Assembly: GCA_963731125.1 (NCBI GenBank)
Contig: CAVSVP010000024.1
Location: 1-64,000, forward strand
Length of the DNA stretch: 64,000 nucleotides
Direction of reading: 5' to 3'
Origin: CAVSVP01 sp963731125
GTDB taxonomy: Bacteria > Pseudomonadota > Gammaproteobacteria > Competibacterales > Competibacteraceae
Shown here: piece after piece, positions 46,599 to 55,559 of the stretch
Numbering within the stretch: the first letter of the stretch is position 1
Layout of the letters: each line of letters starts with the position of its first letter
The notes under the pieces: generated by a model
Told to the model about the DNA's origin: nothing
Databases searched by the model: none
Seen by the model: the letters and a program-made list of their open reading frames with translations, nothing else
Program-made: the position numbers and the translations under genes

Positions 46599-47464
46599 GC
46601 ATCGCGCGCCAGGCTGGCTTGCACGTATTTATGCAACGGCTTGGGCCGCCGGGGCGGTTTGGTGCCCGACGATGATGGGACCGTAAACAGCGCCTCGAGC
46701 ACCTGCTCGGGGGTGCGAACATAAGGGGCCATGGTGTAGGCGGCACCGAGCAACGCCATTTTCTTGCCGCCCGGTTTGCCCTCATCCCCCGTGGCCGCCA
46801 CGTCACGCTCAGCGACAGTGTCGACCGCGGTGACCGCACGCCGCATCACCACCCCTTTACTATCCGCGCTACAGACCACCAACTCGTCGCCTTGCGCCAC
46901 CGGTGCCGGCTCCCGCGCCGCCCAAAACGCTTCCACCGAACCCGACAACTGCTGATTGATCCGCTCCAAACTATGCACCGACTGCCGAACCCCCAGCATC
47001 CGCTCCAGCGTCTCGCTCACCTGCGCATACGGCTGCTCAATCACCAGCGCCTGATCCCATTCTTGCAACAGATACGAAAACTTGCTCGCCGGTAACTGCA
47101 GCTGGCTATCCAGCGGCACGTAGTCGATCTTCTGACCTTCCCGCGTTCCGTAAACCACCCGCTCCAGCTGATGCTCCCCAAACACCGAGCGATACTCACG
47201 AACGCGGCGTCGCCCCAGACGCTTGACCTGCCGACCATCGCTTAAGCTTAATTGCGCCCCTTGATCACCTGGCCCACATAAACTAAAAAACAGCTCCACT
47301 AGCTGATGCCCCAGCCGCAGCAGCTGAGCCAATAAGCCCCGCTCCAGTTCATGCACCGCTTCGCCTTGCGCATACGCCTGCTCCACGCGCTCCACTAGCT
47401 TGGATGTCTCCGCCAGTATCGCTTGGCGATTGTCTTTCCCTCGGGTTTCGTTCATGCTGTTCAT
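46599..47464 (-). pseudogene. ISKra4-type transposase, C-terminally truncated
   Basis: About 290 residues of an ISKra4-family transposase: LVELFFSLCGPGDQGAQLSL, VYGTREGQKIDYVPLDSQLQ, LVVCSADSKGVVMRR with a catalytic Asp, and APYVRTPEQVLEALF. It is cut at 46598 by the end of the IS6 element. The likely start is ATG 47464; an in-frame extension to 47563 does not look like the family. Confidence 0.8.
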
Positions 47465-47647
47465 CGCTAGCCCCCATCGGTCTTGATTACGTTGCTTCAC
47501 ACGGCGTAGTTTACCTCGGATCCCCTCGGGGGCTAGCACGCACTCCTGAGGAGTCGAAACCATAAATTAATTGGGGTTAACTGGCGCGCGCAGCGGGTTG
47601 CACTCAGTTTCAAGTAGAATCCGTAGCTTAGCAAGTTTTGTCAGTCA

Positions 47648-47710
47648 ACCAGCTCGAGAGGGTCACGTCCGGTTCTGCGAGAGCTTTGGGGTGAAATTCC
47701 CCAGGGCTAC
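47648..47710 (+). ncRNA. Group II intron 3'-end remnant (domain V/VI-like)
   Basis: The sequence GAGAGGGTCACGTCCGGTTC followed by TGCGAGAGCTTTGGGGTGAA and TTCCCCAGGGCTACTCAC has the pattern of bacterial group II intron domains V and VI. No intron-encoded reverse transcriptase remains. It abuts the 3' end of the Ca2+ ATPase gene; the ATPase stop TAG (47707-47709) lies in the intron end. Confidence 0.5.
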
Positions 47711-50385
47711 TCACCCTCCTGCTGCACCGGATTGCCAAACCATTGGTTACGGATCACCTTGCGCAGCAGATCAACCGGAATAATCACAATGGCCATCAGC
47801 AGCACGTAAATCCACTCCTGCATCGACAAACCGACGGTACGCAATATCTCGCCGCCATAGGTGATAAAAATCACCTGGATCAGCATAATCGAAGGAATAA
47901 TGGTCGCGAACAGGCGGTTGTCGAGCAGGTATTCCCACAGATTCAGCCCCTGGGTGCGGGCGTTAAAGGTGTTGAAGACCTGGACGAACACGAAGAAGGC
48001 GAAGAACGCCGTCAGGAACTTGGCCTGCGCGGCGTCAGAACCGACCTCGTGCCCGCCGGAGAACAAGGTGCGGGTCACGTCGCTGGTCAGGAACAGGATG
48101 CTGATGAAAGCGATAAATACGCCGTTAATCAGGATCGACGACCACATATCGGTGTTAATCAGTTGCTCATCGCGGCGCAGTGGTTTCTCCAGCATGTAGC
48201 GTTGCAGCGCGGCCTCACCGGCAAAAGCCAGACCGGCCAGGGTATCCATGATGATGTTCAACCACAGTAGCTGGGTCATGGTCAGCGGCAGGTCGAAGCC
48301 GAAGAACTGCCCCAGGAATACCACCAAGATGGCGGAGACGTTGACCGTCAACTGGAAAATCAGGAATTTGCGGATCGACTTGAACAGGGTGCGCCCGTAC
48401 AGCACTGCCTTGGTCAGCGAGGAGAAGTTGTCATCGAGGATGACGATGTCCCCCGATTCCTTGGTCATCTCGGTGCCGCTACCCATGGCGAAGCCGACAT
48501 CGGCGTTTTTCACCGCCGGCGCATCGTTGACGCCGTCGCCGGTCATACCGGCTACCAGATCCAGTTCCTTGGCCAATTTGACCAACCGGCTCTTGTCGGT
48601 TGGGAAGGCCCGCGCCACTACGTACAGATGCGGCAGTTTCTGTTTCACTTCCGCGTCGGACAGTTGGGCCAACTCAGTGGAAGTCAGGATAATCGCCTGC
48701 GGATCGTCTTCCAGCAGTCCCACGTCCTTGGCGATGGCTTGGGCGGTTTCCTTGGCATCGCCGGTGATCATGATGACGTGAATGCCAGCATTTTTCGCGA
48801 TTTTCACCGAGGCGTAGGAGGTCTCGCGCAGTTCATCGCGCATCCCGAACACGCCCACCAGAGTCAGATTGGCGGGTAGCGCCTTGCTGTCGTCAATCGG
48901 CGTTTCGGTCACCGCCACCGCCAGCAGACGCATGGCCCGGGAAGACAGTTCACGCATGGCCGCTTGCAGGGCGTCCGAGTTGCTGAGGTCAACCGGGTTG
49001 CCGTCGGCGTCCAGCCAGTGGGTGCAGTTCTGCAAAATCACTTCCGGCGCGCCCTTAACCAGCGTCAGCGCCCGGTCGCCAGTAACCTGAGTGGCAGAAA
49101 ATTTGCGGGTGCTGTTGAAGGGAATGATGTCCACAATGTCCATGCCGGTTTGCGCCAGATACGGCGTGACGAAGCGCAACAGCGCCTGCTCGGTGCGGTC
49201 GGCGCCAACCATTTTTGGATCGTTCGGGTCGCTGGCGTCGATGACCGCGCTGGTGTTGTTGCGCAGGGCAAACCCGGCGGTATCGCGCAATGTTTGGGGA
49301 ATGTCATCCAATTTTTCATACCGCGCACCCGCACCGGTGAGGAAAGCGCTGACCGATAATAGGCCCTGGGTCAGGGTGCCGGTCTTGTCGGTGAACAGGA
49401 TGTTCAGACTGCCAGCCGTTTCAATACCCAACAGCTTGCGCACCAGGACCTTGACGCTCAACAGTTTCTTCATGTTGATCGCCAGCACCATGGCAATCAT
49501 CATCGGCAAACCTTCCGGCACCGCCACCACGATGACGATGATGGCCAGAATCGCCGCCGTCACAAAATCCTTAACGATGAGGCCCCCGGCCTGCGCCCAA
49601 TAGGCATCCAGGCTCTCGGCCTGCAGGAACATGTTGTTAAACATGAAGGCGATGAAAATGAAGGTCGCGCCGATGTAGCCAAAGGTCGAGATGTGGCCAC
49701 CCAGCACCGTCAGTTTGTGTTGCAGAGGCGAGAGTCGATCCTCGGCGGACAGCAGTTCCTCCATGGTCTGGCCATAGCGGGTCTGGTCGCCCACCGCGCT
49801 GGCGCGCATCACACATTCACCATCAACCAGGAGGCCAGCGCGGAACAACTGGTGTTCTTCCGCTGCTGGATCGGCACCTTCCGGCAACGCCGTCTTTTTG
49901 ACCGGTTCAGATTCGCCAGTCAACGCCGCTTCATCGACCTCGGCGTGTCCGGCGATCAGCAGGCCGTCGGTCGGAACCGTGTCGCCCGGTTGCAACAGGA
50001 CATGGTCGCCGACCACCAGGTTGTCGATTGAAATTTCAGTCAGGTGGCCGTTACGGAACACCTTGACCAGGATCATCGAGGCTTCTTCCAGCAGTTTCTG
50101 GAAAGATTGCTCGTTGCTGTGTTCCGACCAGGTGGCGACGAAGGTGGCGATGACCACCGCAAAGGCGATGCCAACGCTTTCGTACCATTCGGCATAGCCG
50201 AAAATCGTCAACAGTACCGTGATCAGCAGGGCAGCGATCAGGATGATGATGATCGGGTCTTTCAGGTTGCCCAGCAGTTTGTCCCAGAAGGTTTCGACCT
50301 CCTGGCTGGCGACGGCGTTGGAACCGTGCTGAGCGCGGGAAGCTTCCACTTCCTGGTCAGTGAGTCCTGGATAGGTAAATTTCAT
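47707..50385 (-). CDS. Calcium-translocating P-type ATPase, PMCA-like
   Basis: An 892-residue P-type ATPase. Domains in order: N-terminal cation_ATPase_N, actuator with AALTGESEPVKK, TM4 with VAVPEGLPMMIAM, phosphorylation site DKTGTLTQ (Asp333), nucleotide domain with KGAPEVIL, hinge MTGDGVNDAPAVKNADVGFA (seen from TGDGVNDAPA), and TM6 with NIIMDTLAGLAFAGE. The IIA/IIB motifs indicate Ca2+ export. Remnant IS6 halves flank the segment 46599-50566, so it may have been mobilised. Confidence 0.92.
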   Translation of the reverse strand: MKFTYPGLTDQEVEASRAQHGSNAVASQEVETFWDKLLGNLKDPIIIILIAALLITVLLTIFGYAEWYESVGIAFAVVIATFVATWSEHSNEQSFQKLLEEASMILVKVFRNGHLTEISIDNLVVGDHVLLQPGDTVPTDGLLIAGHAEVDEAALTGESEPVKKTALPEGADPAAEEHQLFRAGLLVDGECVMRASAVGDQTRYGQTMEELLSAEDRLSPLQHKLTVLGGHISTFGYIGATFIFIAFMFNNMFLQAESLDAYWAQAGGLIVKDFVTAAILAIIVIVVAVPEGLPMMIAMVLAINMKKLLSVKVLVRKLLGIETAGSLNILFTDKTGTLTQGLLSVSAFLTGAGARYEKLDDIPQTLRDTAGFALRNNTSAVIDASDPNDPKMVGADRTEQALLRFVTPYLAQTGMDIVDIIPFNSTRKFSATQVTGDRALTLVKGAPEVILQNCTHWLDADGNPVDLSNSDALQAAMRELSSRAMRLLAVAVTETPIDDSKALPANLTLVGVFGMRDELRETSYASVKIAKNAGIHVIMITGDAKETAQAIAKDVGLLEDDPQAIILTSTELAQLSDAEVKQKLPHLYVVARAFPTDKSRLVKLAKELDLVAGMTGDGVNDAPAVKNADVGFAMGSGTEMTKESGDIVILDDNFSSLTKAVLYGRTLFKSIRKFLIFQLTVNVSAILVVFLGQFFGFDLPLTMTQLLWLNIIMDTLAGLAFAGEAALQRYMLEKPLRRDEQLINTDMWSSILINGVFIAFISILFLTSDVTRTLFSGGHEVGSDAAQAKFLTAFFAFFVFVQVFNTFNARTQGLNLWEYLLDNRLFATIIPSIMLIQVIFITYGGEILRTVGLSMQEWIYVLLMAIVIIPVDLLRKVIRNQWFGNPVQQEGE

Positions 50386-50566
50386 GGCGATTTTTCACCG
50401 AGCATTTTGGAGGGGAAATGAAGAAATAGTTTAACACCAATTTTCACGAGACGGATAAGCGTCTAAATTGAGCTAAAGTTATTATCATCATTTTACTTAT
50501 ATTTCAGTGCGTTAAATTTTTATATTATGAGTTTCTGGTGACGCTTAAAGGGTCACGCGTTGCCCC

Positions 50567-50701
50567 GGTTGTGTTGCGTTAATTTCCTTCCGGCGCAGCA
50601 CGGTCATCCCGTCTAGGTTTTTAGGAAGCCAAGGCATAGAACTGTGCTGCAGCGGACAGATCTTGCCCGTTGGCAGAAACCATCTGACCTTTCTTAATCA
50701 T
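50567..50701 (-). pseudogene. IS6-family transposase, C-terminal fragment
   Basis: On the minus strand the frame ends MIKKGQMVSANGQDLSAAAQ and FYALAS before stop (50621-50623), resembling the IS6 C-terminal MIRKGQ motif. The inverted repeat GGTTGTGTTGCGTTAAT starts at 50567 and matches the end at 46598 (GGTTCTGTTGCATTA) with two changes. It is truncated at 50702 by the following IS. In relation to 46206-46598 it forms the other half of a directly repeated IS6 pair. Confidence 0.75.
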
Positions 50702-50807
50702 CTCGTCAGTCATAACTTCTCTGCCTGATCATCGAACAAGACTGCCCGCGGCTGATGGTTGAACCAGCCGGTGAAATACCACTGCACCCTGTGATTTCAG
50801 CTGTGAT

Positions 50808-52343
50808 TCATGCGGCGCGGCGATCAGCGGTAGGCTCATCCTCCTCGACGCCAACGAAGTAGCGCCGTATCTTCGTGATGATGCTGTTTGGCGGGAGAAT
50901 GAGAAGTTGTTTGACCATAAGCGGGGCCAGCACTTGTTGGACGGTTTTTTCCGACGGCAGGGCGCGTGAGCGGGTGCGCAGATAGAGCGTATGGTGTTGC
51001 CACACCTCGGTGGCAAAGCGAAGGGCGATCAGCTGCAGCAGCCCGTGGGCGATGGCGGCACACAGGACGAAGATTTCATAAGCCTGCCAACACGCCTCGA
51101 CGGTGGATAGATGCTCGGGGCGTGGGACTTTCAAATGCCGATTGGCCGTGGGGCGACGGGAGTGACGCGGCAGTTTCTTGGTCCAGAAGCGAAACCGGAA
51201 CGCGCCGAGGAGATTTTTCATCACATCGAACAGGATTTCAATGCGGCTCCTGACACAATAGAGCTCGATCGCGGTGGTCGGTGAGAGTGTCAGATCCGAG
51301 CACATCAGCACGATCGGGCCACGGGAGGTGATGGCGAAGATGAACAGCAGCCAGTCCCCGAGCGGCTTCCACAGTAACGGAATACTCATCAATTGGACGG
51401 CTTCGAGTTGGCCGTAGACGTGACACTGGGCGGTGTGAAACAGCTGCCGATGATCGAAACACGCCATCAGGTGCACTTTGTCGCCATAGCGCGGCTGAGA
51501 GGCTGTTGGAAAACCCCTGATCGAACGATTTCGGAGCATTTTAAATCAACGCATTAGCTTGCGCGCCAGGGTATTTTCCAACAGCCTCTGAGGTCCCGGA
51601 CGCCCGGATGGTTTGGGCGCGGCGGGGAAATAGGCCACGTAGTTTTTCTTCGCCCGCGCCAGGATGATCAGATACGGTTGTTTCAAGACGATCGAATACA
51701 CCGAACGGGCCAAGCGAAACACCCCGGCGGTGGAGAAGAACGCATCCAACACCAAAAAGGCCGGACAGTCATGACCGACAGCAAAGCTCAACGCCATTTG
51801 CACCACCCGCTCCGCCAAGCTCGGACCCGGGCGCGCCGAGCCGGGTTCGCTTTGGCCCCGATGGCAGAAGCCTTGATGGATACGTAGCTCCAGAGGCGAA
51901 CAAAAGCACGCCCTCAGCGAACCGACCACCAGCCCGATCGCCCCCCAACAGTGACCGCGGAAATAGGACGGCTTGTGTTGCGTCTCCGAGGTCTCACGCA
52001 GCGATACCACGCCGGGCATCCGCCCCCCGTCTTTGACCACATGAGTATGATCACCCAGCAACACACAACGCCCCTCGACTTTGACCGTGACCTCCTGGCT
52101 CAACACATAGCGCTGCCACGCCTCCAGCAGTTCCCCATAGCCATAGGCCGTGGAGCGAAAAAAGTGCAGCAAGCGATGATAGACCCGGTCGTCCCCGAGC
52201 CAGAACCGGCACATCGACGTCACCCCGATCATCTCCGGGGCGGCCAGAAAACTCAACACCACCGCGGCGAATAGTAGCCAACTGCGGTGACGGGAAAAGA
52301 CACTTTGAAAGCTCTCCAAAGCGTGATATACGTACCTCAGCAT
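50808..52343 (-). pseudogene. IS4-like transposase split by a 100-bp miniature element
   Basis: The N-terminal part (52343 to 51599) reads MLRYVYHALESFQSVFSRHR, CVLLGDHTHVVKDGGRMPGV (first Asp) and FLVLDAFFSTAGVF. The C-terminal part (51498 to 50808) reads PRYGDKVHLMACFD, LMCSDLTLSPTTAIELYCVR and RIEILFDVMKNLLGAF with the Glu. Joining across 51499-51598 with one copy of the TGA duplication gives PGPQPRYGDK. The lesion is the only visible one. Confidence 0.88.
51499..51598. repeat. 100-bp miniature element, copy B, inside a transposase gene
   Basis: The ends GAGGCTGTTGGAAAA (51499) and TTTTCCAACAGCCTC (ending 51598) are perfect inverses of 15 bp. TGA is repeated on both sides (51496-51498 and 51599-51601). 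Its first half (AACCCCTGATCGAACGATTT) matches copy A at 34913-34999. Too short to encode a transposase. Confidence 0.85.
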
Positions 52344-52455
52344 GGATTCTCCTTGGGCTACCCAGGTGCTCAAATGCTGGTAGCTCGCGGGAATTCATGC
52401 TGCTTTTAGGCAACGCGGTCAAGGTTTTTCAGTAAGAGAACTTATGACTGACGAG

Positions 52456-53181
52456 TTCTGGCGCAGCGCAAAACGCTTACCCTGGGTGTTCGGTAATCCT
52501 TCAATGCCAAGCGGATTGCCGGGCGCCACTATTACTCGATGATCAAGTTTTTTCTTCTTGACTTTTGGTTAAATTTATGAACTTCAATTTTTTCAAAAAG
52601 TTATGGCTCTCAAGCTGCTGGGCAACTGGAGAGCGGCAATAATGGCTCATGTTGCTAACTATTTGATTATTTGATATTTGAAAATGTCAAGCACTAAAAA
52701 CTTGATCATCGAGTATTAACCCCTGTTCGCGCCAGGCCCATTCGATGGCCACCACCGGCTCGGTGGGAAGGCGCTGTTGCAGTAAGGGTGTATTGTAGTC
52801 GCCGCTGTCGGCGTCAAGTACGTGGAGACCGCACGCCAGCGCTTGACGCTGGGTAAAACGCTCCAATCCATCAAGGGAGCCATTGAACAGGACGGCGAGC
52901 CCGCTACCCGAGTCCCGCACGGCCCAGTCCAATAAGGGATCATGACTGCCGCTAATAATGGCCGGAAGCTCGCCATGGATTGCCGTTCCTGCAACACCCT
53001 CGGCGTGGCGCAGCAGCCAGAGATCGATCAATTCTTTGGGAAATAGCCATCTGCCTGCGGCACGGGTGCAGGGAATGCGGCGTTGCGCAACCAGATCGTA
53101 AACTTTGCGCTCCTTGATACGCAGGTACTCCGCAACCTCACGGGTGTTCATTAAGGGTTTGGTCATACTTACGATCATCAA
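52456..53181 (-). pseudogene. Second copy of the HTH/PBP-like regulator, truncated
   Basis: From ATG 53181 (or 53166) the frame matches the regulator at 43639-44547 for about 150 residues, with substitutions such as I to V, T to I, E to D and A to T. The 179-bp element at 52535 breaks it after EWAWREQGLI. A further short matching piece lies at 52456-52534. The remaining C-terminal third is absent, replaced by the IS4-like element. The gene lies 47 bp downstream of atpG in the same direction. Confidence 0.88.
52535..52713. repeat. 179-bp miniature inverted-repeat element
   Basis: The ends CTCGATGATCAAGTTTTT and, inverted, the same 18 bases, with TATTA duplicated on both sides (52530-52534 and 52714-52718). 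The intact regulator at 44074 shows one TATTA at this site. The interior is AT-rich and non-coding. It interrupts the regulator pseudogene. Confidence 0.9.
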
Positions 53182-53228
53182 TCTCTCTTTGAGAAGGCTT
53201 GTGCACCAGCCGGCGTGGAGCTAATGAT

Positions 53229-54071
53229 TTACTTTCTTCGCTCCTGAGCGCTTAACAGGATCACCTCGATTTCTTCGGTAATTTCCTCCTGGCGTAGGGT
53301 GTTGGCGCGCAGCGTCAGCTGGGTAATTTCCTCTTCCAGCCGCTGGGTCGCCGCCTCTAAGTGCTGGATCCGGCGCTGATTTTCCACGCCGAGTGCGGTA
53401 TAAAATAGCGCATGTAGGGTGGCAAAAAGATAATGCTCCACCAGTTCGGAAAACAGTTGCTGAAGCGGCAGATTAACAGACGGGGGCGGGCCGAGAGCCG
53501 GGGGCCGTTTGATAAAAGCCGTAAAAGGAGGCAACAGCAAACGCTGCGCCACCTGTTGCGTCTCCGGATCATGGTGCAGTACCGTTAAGCTCAGGGAGCG
53601 AAAACGACTTTCCAGGTCGAGTAGCGTATCGACTACCTGGATAAGCACAACAGGCACCTCTTCCGTCGCACTAGGCCCATTAAGCCGGGCAAAGACTCGC
53701 GGATCGTTTGCCAGTTTGGCGCATAATCGGCTGCCTATGGCCAGTACCAGTACCTTTTGCCCGGTGTGCTGTTGTCGCAGTTCGCTTAGTTTGACCAGCA
53801 ATCCTTCATTGAAATCCCCGCAAAAACCCCGCTCCGAGCCGAGCAGCAAATAGACTTCGGCGAGCACCGGTAAGCGTTCCAGAATTTGCGGAAAGTATTG
53901 ACAGAAGTCAGCAGCGGCGCGCTCGATACCCGTCACCAGCCGCTGTTGATTAGCGCCGAACCGGGCGAGTTTATGAGTCTCCAACACGGCCAGGGTTTTC
54001 ATAGAACCCAGAATTTCCTGCATTTCTCTCAGGCTGCGTAGGCGTTGCTGCAGTTGGCGTCGTGCGCTCAT
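53229..54071 (-). CDS. atpG: N-type ATPase gamma subunit
   Basis: A 280-residue gamma subunit: the N-terminal coiled coil starts ARRQLQQRLRSLREMQEILG and SMKTLAVLE; a central GSERGFCGDFNE loop; and a C-terminal helix with RRIQHLEAATQRLEEEITQL (seen in part). It forms the rotor shaft. Last gene of the operon; the stop of atpA and its ATG are adjacent. Length is near the family norm. Confidence 0.9.
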   Translation of the reverse strand: MSARRQLQQRLRSLREMQEILGSMKTLAVLETHKLARFGANQQRLVTGIERAAADFCQYFPQILERLPVLAEVYLLLGSERGFCGDFNEGLLVKLSELRQQHTGQKVLVLAIGSRLCAKLANDPRVFARLNGPSATEEVPVVLIQVVDTLLDLESRFRSLSLTVLHHDPETQQVAQRLLLPPFTAFIKRPPALGPPPSVNLPLQQLFSELVEHYLFATLHALFYTALGVENQRRIQHLEAATQRLEEEITQLTLRANTLRQEEITEEIEVILLSAQERRK

Positions 54072-55559
54072 TTAATTTTCCTGAGTGAAAGTGCCTAGCC
54101 AATCTTTAAGCGCTGTCACCCAACGCTCGCGCTCGTCTTCCAGGCGCAGTTTCGACTGCATCACTTGTTGCGCCAGCCGTTCCAGCAGATTGGCGACGGC
54201 CTCCAGCGGTACGGTATCGAGTAGTCCCTCGTTATAGGCCACCAGCCAGGCAAGCTGAAAAGTGATGGGCAAGGGGGTCAGACGATCCTGCTTCAGAATT
54301 TCCCGCAGCAGACGGCCGCGGTGAATTTTGGCCTCCATAGAGGACTCTAGACGAGCGCCGAAGCGACTGAATACCTCCAGTTCCAGAAACTGCAGATAAT
54401 CCAGTTTAATGCGTCCCGCCTCCTGCTTGATACGGGAATGTTGGGCCTTGCCGCCGATGCGGGATACCGAACGGGTAATATCGATGGCGGGCCGGAAACC
54501 GCTGGCGAATAAGTCCTGATCCAGGTAGAGCTGACCGTCGGTGATGGAAATGAGATTGGTGGGAATATAGGCGGCAATCTCGCCCTGATGGGTTTGGATG
54601 ATAGGCAGCGCTGTCATACTGCCGCCACCGTGGGTATGGGCCAGGCAGGTAGCACGCTCCAGCAGTCTGGCGTGAAGATAAAAAATATCCCCGGGGTACG
54701 CTTCCCGTCCTGGAGGACGCCGCAGCAGCAGCGACAATTCACGATAGGTAATAGCATGGGCGCTGAGATCATCGTAGACCACCAGGGTATCCCTGCCTTG
54801 TTCCATCCAAGCCTCGGCGATGGCGCAACCGGTAAACGGGGCGTAATAGTTTAGACCGGGCAGACCGCCGGCCTCCGCCACCACCAGCACGGTATAAGAA
54901 AGGGCCCCATAGCGGCGTAGGGTTTCCACGGTATTGACGACAGTGGAGCGCTTCTGGCCAATTAGCACATAGACACAGTAAACTCCTTTGTCTTTTTGAT
55001 TAATGACGGCATCGATGGCCAGGGCGCTGCGCCCCGTGCCTTCATCGCCGATAAGCAGCTGCCGCTGACCCTTGCCAATGGGCAGCAGCGTATCGATGAT
55101 TTTGCTGCCGGTATACAAGGGTTCGTTAACGAAATCGCGAGCTAGAATAGCCGGAGAGGGAGCGTCCAGAGGACGGTGCTGTTGGCATTGGGGAGGTGGC
55201 TGTCCGTCCAGGGGATTACCCAAGGGATCGATAATGTGGCCAAGCAGCGCGTTACCCACCGGAATATTGAGGCGTTGCGAGGTAAGATACGCTTCCGTGC
55301 CGGCTGTCAAAGCCGGGGTTTCCAGCAGCAGAATGCCGCCTATCCGTGTCTCAGCCAAATGAAAGACCACGGCCCGGCTGCCGTCTTCCAGAGCCAGTAC
55401 GGCGTCCATGGCCGCCGAGGGCAGACCCTGAACCCATACCACTCCGTCGCCCACGGCAGCCACATGGCCTAGCTCTGCAATGCGCGGCGTAAACCGATAA
55501 TGCGCTAACCAATCCGCCTGGCGCGCCAGCCTGTCAGTCTGAGGATTCGGGGTTGGCAC
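54072..55559 (-). CDS. atpA: N-type ATPase alpha subunit
   Basis: A 495-residue non-catalytic subunit. The P-loop reads GDEGTGRSALAID, with Arg in place of the usual Lys. Other motifs: VYVLIGQKRSTVVNTVETLR, VVYDDLSAHAITYRELSLLL, and SITDGQLYLDQDLF. GTG 55559 is preferred because AGGAGG lies 6 bases upstream; an ATG at 55592 would overlap atpF by more. It completes the alpha3beta3 head with AtpD. Confidence 0.9.
   Translation of the reverse strand: MPTPNPQTDRLARQADWLAHYRFTPRIAELGHVAAVGDGVVWVQGLPSAAMDAVLALEDGSRAVVFHLAETRIGGILLLETPALTAGTEAYLTSQRLNIPVGNALLGHIIDPLGNPLDGQPPPQCQQHRPLDAPSPAILARDFVNEPLYTGSKIIDTLLPIGKGQRQLLIGDEGTGRSALAIDAVINQKDKGVYCVYVLIGQKRSTVVNTVETLRRYGALSYTVLVVAEAGGLPGLNYYAPFTGCAIAEAWMEQGRDTLVVYDDLSAHAITYRELSLLLRRPPGREAYPGDIFYLHARLLERATCLAHTHGGGSMTALPIIQTHQGEIAAYIPTNLISITDGQLYLDQDLFASGFRPAIDITRSVSRIGGKAQHSRIKQEAGRIKLDYLQFLELEVFSRFGARLESSMEAKIHRGRLLREILKQDRLTPLPITFQLAWLVAYNEGLLDTVPLEAVANLLERLAQQVMQSKLRLEDERERWVTALKDWLGTFTQEN

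Larger units (their letters stand above)
50702..52455 (-). mobile_element. IS4-like insertion sequence, interrupted by a miniature element
   Basis: The element is 1754 bp. The ends CTCGTCAGTCATAACTTCTC (50702) and, inverted, CTCGTCAGTCATAAGTTCTC (52455) differ at one position. No target duplication is visible: the left flank is an IS6 remnant and the right flank is the regulator pseudogene, so the element sits at a rearrangement joint. A second copy is cut by the left edge of the window (1-132). Confidence 0.85.
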
